From an uncultured Phycisphaerales bacterium (GTDB lineage Bacteria > Planctomycetota > Phycisphaerae > WQYP01), in the NCBI GenBank assembly GCA_903868035.1, contig CAIPTQ010000061.1, positions 1 through 34,488 on the forward strand: a stretch of 34,488 nt of DNA, given 5' to 3'. The notes under the pieces are model-generated. The model worked only from the letters and a program-made list of their open reading frames with translations. It was not told where the DNA came from and made no database searches. The position numbers and the translations under genes were made by a program. This document shows positions 15,421-23,694 of the stretch, piece by piece (the first letter of the stretch is position 1; each line of letters opens with the position of its first letter).

Positions 15421-17049
15421 CTGCGCCGCCAGACTCGGCTTCCGCGAAACCGCCTTGTCCCGGGCGTCAATGGCCAGTTTCAGCACTTCCTTATCATTGC
15501 CCATCGCGTACAAGCCCTGCTGGGCCGTCGCCTCCAGCGAATATCCGATCCACTTGATCCGATCCACATCGCTCAGCGGCGGCGCGGCCTTGTCGTTGAC
15601 CTGCTTGGCCAGAGTGGCGGCACTCTGGAAGCGCTTCGGGGCTTCCTCCTGGTAATATTTGAGTTCGGGCGTCTTGGCATCCACGCCCACCTTCAGGGCC
15701 TGCGCTTGCTCGCCCACCTTCGTGATGACGCCAATCGCCTGCACGCCCGCCTGCAGCATGCGCCCGGACTCCTGCTGGGCCGCCACTTGCGACCACGCCA
15801 AAATGAGCACCGGCCGGTCGTCCTTGAGCGCTTTCCGCAGCGGATCGGCGGCATCCACCCCGGGAGTGTCCTTCGCCAGCGCCTCGCGGACATAGGTCGA
15901 ATACAACGAAAGCGCCCCCGCGTAGTTGCTCGCCGCCTGGTCCGCCGCCGCCACGGCATTGCGCAACTGCACGTCCAGCCCGCCCGCCAGATTCGTAAAC
16001 GCCTTGAGCCGCCCCGTCAGGCTCTCCTTGTTGGCCTCGTCGCCGATGATTTTTTGCGCCGCCGCGCGCAGCGCGGCCACCCGCGTTCCCGACAGCCCCG
16101 TGGCCGCCTGTTCCTGGTCATTCGCCGCCTGCGCCAGCCGGGACAACTCCTGAGCCTCGGCCAGATTCATCTGCGCCAGTATCACTTGCGCCTGGGCCTG
16201 GGCTAATTCCGGCGCCAGCACCCCCGCGTCATACATCAGATCATCAGCCTGCTTGCGGTCCTGCATCGCCTTGTTCCCCGCCGCGATCGCCGCCTGCCCC
16301 GGCAGCGCGTCCGCCGCCTTAAACGCCGCCGCGGTGTCGGCATAAATCTTCTGCGCCTGGGCTTCCTTCCCCGCAAGCTGGTCCTGCAGGGCCTTCACCT
16401 TCGCCTGCGCGTCCGCCAGCGCCTTCTGCCGCTCGGCCAGCGTCGTTTTCGCCGCGGCAGTATCCGTCTGCACGCGCGACTTGTTCCCCGATTCCAACCC
16501 GTCCGCCGCCTGGTTCAGGTTGTACACCGCCTGCGCCAGCCCCTGAATCACCCCCGCCTGCTGGCTCAATTCCAGTATGTCCGCCTGCGCCAGGCCAAAT
16601 CGGTATTCGGCCAACTGCAACTGCGTCCCCGCAAGCTGCGCCTGCACGCCCGACTTGGTCGTCGGCGTAAGCTCCAGCTTCAAGGTCTCCTGCAGCTTCT
16701 TGATGGCCGCATCCAAATCCTTGTCCGCCCCGTTCTGCACCACGAATTTCTTGATGTCCCCCGTCACCCGCGCTTCGAGCTTCTTGAGCGCCCCCACGTC
16801 GCCCGGTTGCACCCCGCCTACCTCGGTGATCAGCGCCTCCGTGGGCCGCGGATCGCCCGCCGACTGCGCCAACTTTGCCGCGTCATGACTGCCCTTTTGC
16901 GCCAGGGACGTGCTCGTCGCGTTGTCGCACCCGGCCAGCATCATCGCTCCCGCGCATGCCGCCGCCAACGCCCGCCGCACCGCCCGCCCATTCTGCTTCA
17001 CGCTGACCACAGACGCTCCTTGTGCCATCCCGGCATCCACCATCGCCAT
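15403..17049 (-). CDS. Predicted coiled-coil lipoprotein, function unknown
   Basis: The protein has about 548 residues from the ATG at 17049; ATGs at 17043 and 17028 are equally possible. The signal peptide ends in a lipobox, MMLAGC, followed by DNAT, so the mature protein should be lipid-anchored. The body is almost wholly helical and rich in Ala, Gln, Lys and Leu, with long heptad-like runs such as TTLAERQKALADAQAKVKAL. No enzyme motif is seen. The repeated helical hairpins resemble periplasmic scaffold or TolC-adaptor-like proteins, but I do not recognise a family. It is divergent from the zinc-ribbon protein gene and overlaps rlmN at its 3' end. Confidence 0.8.
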   Translation of the reverse strand: MAMVDAGMAQGASVVSVKQNGRAVRRALAAACAGAMMLAGCDNATSTSLAQKGSHDAAKLAQSAGDPRPTEALITEVGGVQPGDVGALKKLEARVTGDIKKFVVQNGADKDLDAAIKKLQETLKLELTPTTKSGVQAQLAGTQLQLAEYRFGLAQADILELSQQAGVIQGLAQAVYNLNQAADGLESGNKSRVQTDTAAAKTTLAERQKALADAQAKVKALQDQLAGKEAQAQKIYADTAAAFKAADALPGQAAIAAGNKAMQDRKQADDLMYDAGVLAPELAQAQAQVILAQMNLAEAQELSRLAQAANDQEQAATGLSGTRVAALRAAAQKIIGDEANKESLTGRLKAFTNLAGGLDVQLRNAVAAADQAASNYAGALSLYSTYVREALAKDTPGVDAADPLRKALKDDRPVLILAWSQVAAQQESGRMLQAGVQAIGVITKVGEQAQALKVGVDAKTPELKYYQEEAPKRFQSAATLAKQVNDKAAPPLSDVDRIKWIGYSLEATAQQGLYAMGNDKEVLKLAIDARDKAVSRKPSLAAQLSWIK

Positions 17050-17369
17050 GCGAACCAAACGCCCGGTGCCTGACACGGCCCCGCGCCTATCCGCCACCCT
17101 TCCTATGTACCATTGGCGGCCAAACAGGTCAACTTTCCGACATTCCGCCCGCCGGCGTTCCGGCGTTCCGAACAACCAAAAACAACCACAAGGGAGCGCC
17201 CGGAGAGCCGGAACCGGCCGGGCAAAGCCGCGACGCCTTTCATCGCGTTTCTGTTACGGGATACCACTTTGCGATATTCTGGCGGTATAGTGGTGCATCC
17301 ACGAGTTCGCGGCCTAAGGTATCCGGCGCGAACCACCCGCCGCGCGGCGGACGACAGGGAGTTCTCAAC

Positions 17370-19463
17370 ATGGGCATCCCCATCGCATGCGAAGCATGCC
17401 ATCGGCAGTATAAGGTCGATGACAAGCTCGCGGGAAAAAAGGTCAAATGCAAGGGCTGCGGCGCCACGATCCGCGTGCCCGGCGCGGAGGCCCCCGCCGG
17501 GGAGGAGCTGCGCGAATGCCTCTCCTGCGGCGCCTCCATGCCCGCCGGGAATCGCGTCTGCCCCAAGTGCGGCTTCAACGTGCAGACCGGGCAGAAGGAA
17601 TCGCTCCTCCTGGAAAGCGCGGCCGAGGAACTCAAGGCCCGCAAAAAACGCCGCTGGGTGCGCAAGCCCGGCTCCCCGCTGCTCGAGTCGCTCGATGAAC
17701 TCATCAAGCTGGTTCTGCTGCTGGTCTTGATCGGCGGCATCGTGATGACGGTGGTGCATATCTTCCGCACCGCGGCGGAGGGCTTCACATTTGCCGCCAT
17801 TTTGCCCACCCTGGTGGTGCTGGCCGCCCTGGCGGGCATCATCGCGCCGCTGGCGGCGCTGACGGTGAACATCACGGTCCGGACCATGAAACTCGCCCCC
17901 CGCGAGGACACCTATGTGCGCGTCGCACTGTGCATGTTGCTCCCCTACAGCGTCGCCATGATCGCGGGCTGGAAGGAGATGGCCGAGAATTGGGGCTGGG
18001 TCGGCGATCTGGGCTGGCCGGTGGGGATCCTGCTGCTGATCTATATGTTGCGTGCCGAGGCCCTGGAGTGGATCGCCTCGGTGGTCGCGGCGGCGGCGGC
18101 CATGGCGTTGTCGCTGATCGTGGTGGGCATGCTGGGCGGGGCGGTGAACGACATGGCCGGCGGCTTGTATGCCGACATGCTGCCCAGCGGGCTCTGGACG
18201 GCGCTGGCCAAGGGCCATTCGCCAGAGCCGCCGGTGACGACCAAAAAGGCGCCCGATACCGCTCCGGCCGCCATTGTGGCCACCACGTCCGCCCCGGCCG
18301 CGTCCGCCGGCGGAACGGTCCTGGTCACCACGCAGGAAGGGCCGCCCGCCACGGCCACGCAGGTCGCCATCAACACCGTGCCCGGCGGCGCCGGGGGAAC
18401 GGCCACCGCCACCGCGCCGCAGGCGGCGCCGCTCAAACTGACCTCCCCGTTCTTCGCCGGCATCATCGACGATCCGGCGCTCCGCGATGCCGTGGCCGTG
18501 GTCGCGCCCATCGCCCCGGCGGACTGGATGCTCACCGTGAAGAACTCGGAGACCACGGCCGAGGTGGACCGCTGGAGCCTCAACCCGCTCGAGAAGAAGG
18601 AGCATCTGTCGTATCCGTACTTCGCGAAAAAGTCGCCGCAGTTCGCAATTTCGCCCAAGGGCGACGCGGTGGCGGCACTGGTGTTTTTCCCCCGCCGCGA
18701 GCTGGAAGTCATCGCCTACGACAACAAGACACCCAAACGGATCATCGTGCTGGACCTGCCGGCGAACGTGCCCGAGGGGATCACGCAGGCCGCGCCCTCA
18801 ATGCTCGGCGTGCTCGATCCGGCGCGGTTTTTCCTGCGCTGGGACAACAACGGGACCAGCGCCCTGCAGATTTTCGCCGCCGCCCCCGGCGCCGCCGCGC
18901 CGTCGTGGCGCAGCCTGCCCCTGGGGGCGACCGCCGACTTCAACCCCGCCCTGCTCTCCCCCAACGGCCGCACCGCCGCCGTCTTCGCCCGCAACCAGAT
19001 TCTCTTCGGCAATATGGACGGCACCACGCCGCCCAAGCCGATCCTCGTCGCCAGCGATCTGAATGTGCGCCTTCTGGGGATGGCGTTTTCCTCCGACAGC
19101 GGCTCGATCGCCATCTACGCGGCCGTCTCCGACCTGCCCACCATCATGGGCTATCAGGTGCGCACCGGCGAGCCGGTGTTCACGAATCTGCTCTCGCAGT
19201 CACCGCTGGACAAGGCCGCCGCCATCATGCCCCATGCCCTGTTGTGGCTGCCCGGGGCCCAGGTCTGCCTGATCAACGGCAACGACCTGGTGGATGCCGC
19301 CACCGGCAAAAAATTCGCCTCCCTGGGCCTCAGCGGTGTCGCCGACGCCCAGCTCCTCGGCCCCTCGACCGTGGCGCTGACCTTCAAAACCGCGACCGGC
19401 GCGCCCTATACGGTGCTGGCGAAAATGGACGACGAAAAAATCCGCGCCGCCAAAACCAAGTAG
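17370..19463 (+). CDS. Membrane protein with two N-terminal zinc ribbons and a propeller-like C-terminal domain
   Basis: The 697-residue protein starts at an ATG with GGGAG 8 nt upstream. Residues 6-38 are an MJ0042-like zinc ribbon (CEACHRQY, then CKGCGATIRVPG) and 51-70 a second one (CLSCGASMPAG, CPKCGFNVQTG). About five transmembrane helices follow (for example LLLVLIGGIVMTVVHIF, LPTLVVLAALAGIIAPLAAL). Then comes a Pro/Thr/Ala linker (about 285-365). The last 330 residues carry beta-propeller-like repeats (FAISPKGDAVAALVFF, LLSPNGRTAAVF, MAFSSDSGSIAIYAAV). A cytoplasmic zinc-binding head with an external propeller is the likely topology. Function is unknown; such zinc ribbons are common in planctomycete membrane proteins. 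Confidence 0.8.
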   Translation: MGIPIACEACHRQYKVDDKLAGKKVKCKGCGATIRVPGAEAPAGEELRECLSCGASMPAGNRVCPKCGFNVQTGQKESLLLESAAEELKARKKRRWVRKPGSPLLESLDELIKLVLLLVLIGGIVMTVVHIFRTAAEGFTFAAILPTLVVLAALAGIIAPLAALTVNITVRTMKLAPREDTYVRVALCMLLPYSVAMIAGWKEMAENWGWVGDLGWPVGILLLIYMLRAEALEWIASVVAAAAAMALSLIVVGMLGGAVNDMAGGLYADMLPSGLWTALAKGHSPEPPVTTKKAPDTAPAAIVATTSAPAASAGGTVLVTTQEGPPATATQVAINTVPGGAGGTATATAPQAAPLKLTSPFFAGIIDDPALRDAVAVVAPIAPADWMLTVKNSETTAEVDRWSLNPLEKKEHLSYPYFAKKSPQFAISPKGDAVAALVFFPRRELEVIAYDNKTPKRIIVLDLPANVPEGITQAAPSMLGVLDPARFFLRWDNNGTSALQIFAAAPGAAAPSWRSLPLGATADFNPALLSPNGRTAAVFARNQILFGNMDGTTPPKPILVASDLNVRLLGMAFSSDSGSIAIYAAVSDLPTIMGYQVRTGEPVFTNLLSQSPLDKAAAIMPHALLWLPGAQVCLINGNDLVDAATGKKFASLGLSGVADAQLLGPSTVALTFKTATGAPYTVLAKMDDEKIRAAKTK

Positions 19464-19482
19464 CCATTTCGTAGCCATCCCC

Positions 19483-19522
19483 CAAATCAAAAATCGAAAA
19501 TCAAAAATCGAAAATCGAAAAT
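19483..19522. repeat. Heptamer array AAATCGA/AAATCAA between convergent genes
   Basis: Five and a half perfect 7-nt units fill most of the 65 bp between the stop codons of two convergent genes. The unit is free of stop codons in the frames read and is the same type as the coding array at 6289. Confidence 0.92.
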
Positions 19523-19528
19523 CCCCCC

Positions 19529-21382
19529 TCACCGCCCCACCGCGCGCTCCACTTCATCCAGGCTCGTCAAGCCTTCGGCCACCAGTTGATAGCCGCGTTC
19601 CAGCAGGGTCACGAAATCCGCGCCCTGCGTGCGCTGGATGTCCGCCACGCTGGGCGTCTTCATCACGATCTCGCGCAGTTTGTCGCCCGTGGACATGAAC
19701 TCAAAGAACGCCCGCCGGCTGTAGAAGCCGGTGCCCAGGCATTTGGGGCAGCCCGCCGGCGCGTACAGGCGCTGGACGTTTTCGCCCACGATGCCCATGC
19801 GGGCGCGGTCCTCGGCGGTGGCCGGGATCGCCCGCTTGCACGCCGCGCAGAGCGTCCGCACCAGCCGCTGGGCCAGCACCAGGTGCAGGCCCTGCGAGAC
19901 CATGTACGGTTCGATGCCCAAATCCAACAGGCGGAAAATCGTCCCCGCCGTGTCGCGCGTGTGGATGGTGGACAACACCAGGTGCCCCGTCATGGCGGCC
20001 TGCAGGGCGATGCGGGCCGTCTCCGGGTCGCGAATCTCGCCGACCATGATGACGTCCGGATCCTGCCGCAGCACGGAGCGCAGCAGCGCCGCGAAACCCT
20101 TGCCGTTGGCCTCATCGACGGGAAGCTGGGTGGTGCCCTCGATCTGGACTTCGACCGGGTCTTCGATGGTGATGATGTTGCGGAACGAGGCTCCGCAGGA
20201 GCGGAGCAGCGAATAGAGCGTCGTGGTTTTGCCCGAGCCGGTGGGCCCGCAGACGAGAATCAGGCCGGCATCGCGCGTGAGCTCCTCGCCGATCTCCAGG
20301 GCGACGGTCTGGGGGAGATTGAGATCCTCCAGCAGCACCGGGCCGTGGCCGGTGTCGAAGACGCGGATCACCAGCTTTTGCCCGTGCAGCGTGGGAACGA
20401 AGCTCACGCGGTAATCCACGCGACGGATGGCCGGGGCGGGCTTGGCCAAAGCGCCTGTGGCGGGGGGCTTGGCGGCGGGTTTGGGCGTGGCGGGCGTGGA
20501 GGCCGCGAAGTGCCCCTCCTGGACCATGCTGCGGTGCGTGGTGTCCAGGTCGCAGAGGATTTTGACCAGCGCCGTTAGCCGCACGCCCAGTTCGTGGTTG
20601 AAGGCGACGATGTCCAGCAGGTTGCCGTCCATGCGGATGCGGAGGAGGAAATCCTCGACCCGGGGCTCCAGGTGGATGTCGGTGGCATGGCTGCGGAAAC
20701 AAATCAGCAGCGCCAGCCGCAGGAGCATGTCCGCTTCGCCCGAGCCGGCCTTGTTCTCGTGCAGCGGCTTGCCGCGGGTGTTGATGAGCGTGATGGCGTC
20801 AGGCTCGAAGTATTTCTCCAGCAGCGCGTCGGCCGCGCGGCGCAGGGTCTTGAGCGCCGTCAGCGTGTCGCCGCCGATGGGCGCGAGGCCCGGCGCCACG
20901 GATATCTCATCCTCCTCCTCCACCACCTCCAGGTCGTCGAGTTCCTCGGCACCGCCTTCGGCCTCCATTTTGGCCGGCGGCCGGGACGCACCGGCCGGTT
21001 TCGGCGGCAGCGCGCGGGGGGCGTTCACGGCAGGGGGGGGCGGGGGTTGCGGGGGGGGTTGTGGAGGGGGGGAGGCGCCGGTGGGGCTGGCATCCTCGCG
21101 GATGACCAGGGTCATTTCCACCCCGCCGATCGTGATCACATCGCCGGACTTGAGCTGCGCCTTCATGATGCGGTGCCCGTTGAGTCCCGTGCCGTTGCTG
21201 GATTGCAGGTCGCGCAGGGCATAGCCGCCCACGTCGCGTTCGATGACGCAGTGGAAGCGGCTGGCCTGCGATTCATTGAGGACCAGGGCGTTGCTCTCAT
21301 GGCGGCCAATGGTCAGCGGCTGGGTGTGGAGTTGGACGGTCTTCTGGCCGTCCGCCGATGTGATTCGTAGAAACGCCTGCAT
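19529..21382 (-). CDS. FHA domain fused to a GspE/PilB-type secretion ATPase
   Basis: The 617-residue protein begins MQAFLRITSADG. Residues 5-95 are an FHA phosphothreonine-binding domain (LTIGRHESNALVL, ASRFHCVIERD, LQSSNGTGLNGHRI). A polyproline linker and an acidic stretch (LDDLEVVEEEDE) follow. The ATPase half has the SHATDIHLEPRVEDFLLRIR motif, Walker A GPTGSGKT (379-386, Lys385), Walker B DVIMVGEIRD, the His box STIHTRDTAGTIFRLLDLG and a zinc site (CAACKRA with CPKCLGTGFYSR). It should power a type II secretion or type IV pilus machine in the cytoplasm. The FHA head suggests control by a Ser/Thr kinase. No other secretion genes are near. An upstream ATG at 21448 is possible. Confidence 0.92.
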   Translation of the reverse strand: MQAFLRITSADGQKTVQLHTQPLTIGRHESNALVLNESQASRFHCVIERDVGGYALRDLQSSNGTGLNGHRIMKAQLKSGDVITIGGVEMTLVIREDASPTGASPPPQPPPQPPPPPAVNAPRALPPKPAGASRPPAKMEAEGGAEELDDLEVVEEEDEISVAPGLAPIGGDTLTALKTLRRAADALLEKYFEPDAITLINTRGKPLHENKAGSGEADMLLRLALLICFRSHATDIHLEPRVEDFLLRIRMDGNLLDIVAFNHELGVRLTALVKILCDLDTTHRSMVQEGHFAASTPATPKPAAKPPATGALAKPAPAIRRVDYRVSFVPTLHGQKLVIRVFDTGHGPVLLEDLNLPQTVALEIGEELTRDAGLILVCGPTGSGKTTTLYSLLRSCGASFRNIITIEDPVEVQIEGTTQLPVDEANGKGFAALLRSVLRQDPDVIMVGEIRDPETARIALQAAMTGHLVLSTIHTRDTAGTIFRLLDLGIEPYMVSQGLHLVLAQRLVRTLCAACKRAIPATAEDRARMGIVGENVQRLYAPAGCPKCLGTGFYSRRAFFEFMSTGDKLREIVMKTPSVADIQRTQGADFVTLLERGYQLVAEGLTSLDEVERAVGR

Positions 21383-21470
21383 AGCGCCCGCCGCCTGTGG
21401 ACTCACTTGCTCGCGGCGGATTCTACCCGAATCCCCCGCGCGGGGCATCCGCCGGAAGCGCCCAACGAAA

Positions 21471-21500
21471 GCGGCCCGCGCCGGTGAAGGCGCGGGCCGC
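21471..21500 (-). terminator. Strong hairpin after flagellin gene 1
   Basis: GCGGCCCGCGCC and GGCGCGGGCCGC form a perfect 12-bp stem with a 6-nt loop, 52 nt beyond the flagellin stop. On the minus strand it is followed only by a short T-rich stretch, so it may be an imperfect terminator or a 3' mRNA stabiliser. It also lies 88 bp upstream of the FHA-GspE start. Confidence 0.75.
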
Positions 21501-21552
21501 GGATGTGTCGCTAAAGTGCGAACCCCGGATTTCCGGAGCTCAGCGTCACCGA

Positions 21553-22998
21553 CTAGCCAAGCAGCTTGAGCACCGACTGCGGTGCCGCATTGGCCTGCGA
21601 GAGGACCGAGCCGGCCGCCTGCACCAGGATCTGGTTCCGGGTCAGGTTGCTGGTTTCGGTCGCGAAATCGGTGTCGCGGATGGCGCTGTTGGAACTGGCC
21701 ACGTTCTCGAGGGCCACGTTCAGGGCGTTGACGGTGGAGCCCAGCACGTTCTTCTGGAACGCACCGATGCGGCCCCGCAGGCCCGCGACATCCTTGATCG
21801 CCTGGTTGACGACGTTCTGCGCCAGGGCGGTGTCGCCGCTGTTGACGGCGGCGGTCTTGCCGCTGCCCAGGTCGGCCAGCGTGTAGATGCTGCCGCCGGA
21901 GACATACTTGCCCACCGAGCCGGTGTTGACGTTGCCCAGGCCGATGGAGGCGGTGTTGGCGGTGTTCACCTGGGCGCCCAGGCTGAAGGTCGCCCCGCCG
22001 CCGGTGATGCCGAAGACCTTGCTCTTGCCGTTGGTGTTGATCGTGGAGTTCAGCGTGAGGTCGGCTTCGAGGTTGGCCGTGACCACCTTGACGTTCAGGC
22101 CGTCGGATTGGATGGCGGTGCCGTTGACCGTCAGCGTGGCGTTGCGGCCATACTTGGTCGTGGTGGACACGCCATTGGTGTCCTTGGCGGTGAAGGCCGT
22201 GGCGTTATTGGAGCTGACGGTCAGGAACTGGCTGGCGCCGTAGCCGGTGGAGGTGAAGAGGACGGACTTGTTGTCCGCCGACAGGGTCGCCTGCACGCCC
22301 GTGGAGTCCTTGAACTGGTTGACCGAGGCCACAATCGAGGAACTCTTGGTCAAGTTGGCGAAGGAGAGCTGTACGGTGCCCTTGTTGCCCGCGATCGACA
22401 GGGAGGTCGCGCCGTTGAGGCCCGTGGAGGAGCCCAGGAAGTTGAGCTGGCCGGTCTGCGCCGAGGTGACCACGGCCACGGTGACCGACAGGGTCGCGGC
22501 GCCGACCTTGGCCGAGTTGATCGACACCGACGTGAAGGCCGAGGTGGCCGACAGGCCGGAGGTCGTGTAGTCGAAGGTGCCGTTGAGGAGCTTGACGCCC
22601 TCAAACGACGCCGCATTGCTGATGCGGTTGATCGTGGAGAGGATGGAATCAACCTGCAACTGGTCGGCGTCCTTCTCGTCCTGCGACAGGCCCGCCTTGT
22701 TGGCGGCCGAGCCGACCAGGCCCTGCAGGGAGACCAGCAGGTTGGACACTTCGCCCAGCGAACCTTCCGCGGTGCCGATGATGTTGTCGGCGCGTTGGGC
22801 GTTGCTGATGGCGGTGGTGGTGGCCTGCTGCTCGGCGCGGAGCGATTCGCTGGCGATCAGGCCGGCGGGGTCGTCCTTGCCCGAGTTAATGCGATAGCCC
22901 GTGGAGAGCCGCTGCAGTGACGTTTGCAGCGCGCTGTTGTTCTTGTTGAGGTTGCTGACGGCGATGAGCGAGGTGACATTGGTATTAATGCGTGACAT
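21553..22998 (-). CDS. fliC: Flagellin (paralogue 1)
   Basis: The 481-residue protein is the filament subunit, exported unfolded through the flagellar type III system. The N-terminal D0/D1 part (1-140) is classic: SRINTNVTSLIAVSNLN, LQRLSTGYRINSGKDDPAG and FEGVKLLNGTFDY. The C-terminal part (SSNSAIRDTDFATETSNLTR, then NQILVQAAGSVLSQAN and QSVLKLLG) matches too. The middle 200 residues are variable, Thr/Ser/Asn-rich and match paralogue 2 only moderately. GGAGGA sits 8 nt before the ATG. A 17-bp palindrome lies about 100 nt upstream. Confidence 0.97.
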   Translation of the reverse strand: MSRINTNVTSLIAVSNLNKNNSALQTSLQRLSTGYRINSGKDDPAGLIASESLRAEQQATTTAISNAQRADNIIGTAEGSLGEVSNLLVSLQGLVGSAANKAGLSQDEKDADQLQVDSILSTINRISNAASFEGVKLLNGTFDYTTSGLSATSAFTSVSINSAKVGAATLSVTVAVVTSAQTGQLNFLGSSTGLNGATSLSIAGNKGTVQLSFANLTKSSSIVASVNQFKDSTGVQATLSADNKSVLFTSTGYGASQFLTVSSNNATAFTAKDTNGVSTTTKYGRNATLTVNGTAIQSDGLNVKVVTANLEADLTLNSTINTNGKSKVFGITGGGATFSLGAQVNTANTASIGLGNVNTGSVGKYVSGGSIYTLADLGSGKTAAVNSGDTALAQNVVNQAIKDVAGLRGRIGAFQKNVLGSTVNALNVALENVASSNSAIRDTDFATETSNLTRNQILVQAAGSVLSQANAAPQSVLKLLG

Positions 22999-23097
22999 TG
23001 TGTAAATCCTCCATGAAGCCGGTTAATGGATCCACACAACGTTTCTCGTGCGCGGCGTGATCCATCGAGGGCTTGCGGATACGAATCCTTTCACGGC

Positions 23098-23114
23098 GAT
23101 CGAATCATTCGATC
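23098..23114. promoter_or_regulatory. 17-bp perfect palindrome upstream of flagellin 1
   Basis: GATCGAA-TCA-TTCGATC is a perfect 7+3+7 dyad 100 bp before the start of flagellin 1. It is suited to binding a dimeric regulator. No second copy lies before flagellin 2. Confidence 0.4.
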
Positions 23115-23201
23115 ATTGGGCCCTGATCAGACTCCGAATCAGCAAGCTTGTGCTTGAATCCGGCCCTGAACATCCGTGAGTAAATAACCCGGTCGCTGTA
23201 A

Positions 23202-23231
23202 GCCCCCGGTCCCGGGACATTGCCGGGGGGC
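23202..23231. terminator. GC hairpin in the flagellin spacer
   Basis: GCCCCCGG and its inverse CCGGGGG(G)C form an 8-9 bp stem; the loop itself holds CCCGGG. There is no T-run on either side, so termination is uncertain. Confidence 0.35.
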
Positions 23232-23694
23232 GAGTTGCCTCTCTATTGCCGCATACCTCCCTTGGCGCTGGTGCCCATTAAATATCGCCAAACCAGGCTG
23301 CCCAGGACCGCCTTGGATCCTGTGAATGCACCCGAACAGGCATAACTTCGGAAAGAGCAGAGGGGTGGTTTAGCACAAAAGGGCGAAAATGCTCGCCCCG
23401 CCCTGTATTGGGGGTTGACGGTGACTGCGCCAACGTTGCCGGGGGTGTGTACCATATGATGGACTCCAATTCTCTGTCCAAATCTGTCCGAGCCAAGGCG
23501 GTCCGGGGCCAGCACTGTAATGTCCAGGAACTCGCTCCGAGTCCCATAACGTGCGCGGCTGACCGGATGACCCGCCACTCCTGCGCCTCGTGCATGTATG
23601 CACGACGCGCCGGCGGCGAGCGGTGAACGAGCCGGGTTCCGCGGTCAGTCATCGATACCGACCGCCGAGCCGTTGTGCCCCGGCCCCGCTTGCA

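Larger units (their letters stand above)
22999..23694. other. 696-bp spacer between the flagellin genes
   Basis: The spacer holds no gene I can support; frames on either strand lack recognisable motifs and ribosome binding sites. It contains the palindrome at 23098-23114, a GC hairpin at 23202-23231 and, on general grounds, the promoter of flagellin 1. I did not find a clear sigma-28 or sigma-54 site. Confidence 0.5.

Noticed and set aside
17103..18605. A 500-codon minus-strand frame opposite the zinc-ribbon protein
   Set aside because: Repetitive Gly/Arg/His composition and no ribosome binding site; the plus strand has ordered CxxC motifs and helices.
21397..22920. A 507-codon frame opposite flagellin 1, and the similar 438-codon frame opposite flagellin 2 (23590-24906)
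   Set aside because: They resemble each other only because the flagellin genes do. Both are Gly/Arg/Val-rich antisense shadows.
23142..23158. Sigma-54 promoter (AAGCAC-AGC-TTGC on the minus strand) for flagellin 1
   Set aside because: The GG of the -24 element is missing and the spacing is one base short.
23243..23652. Small minus-strand frames (up to 124 codons) between the flagellins
   Set aside because: No ribosome binding site, motif or codon pattern supports translation.
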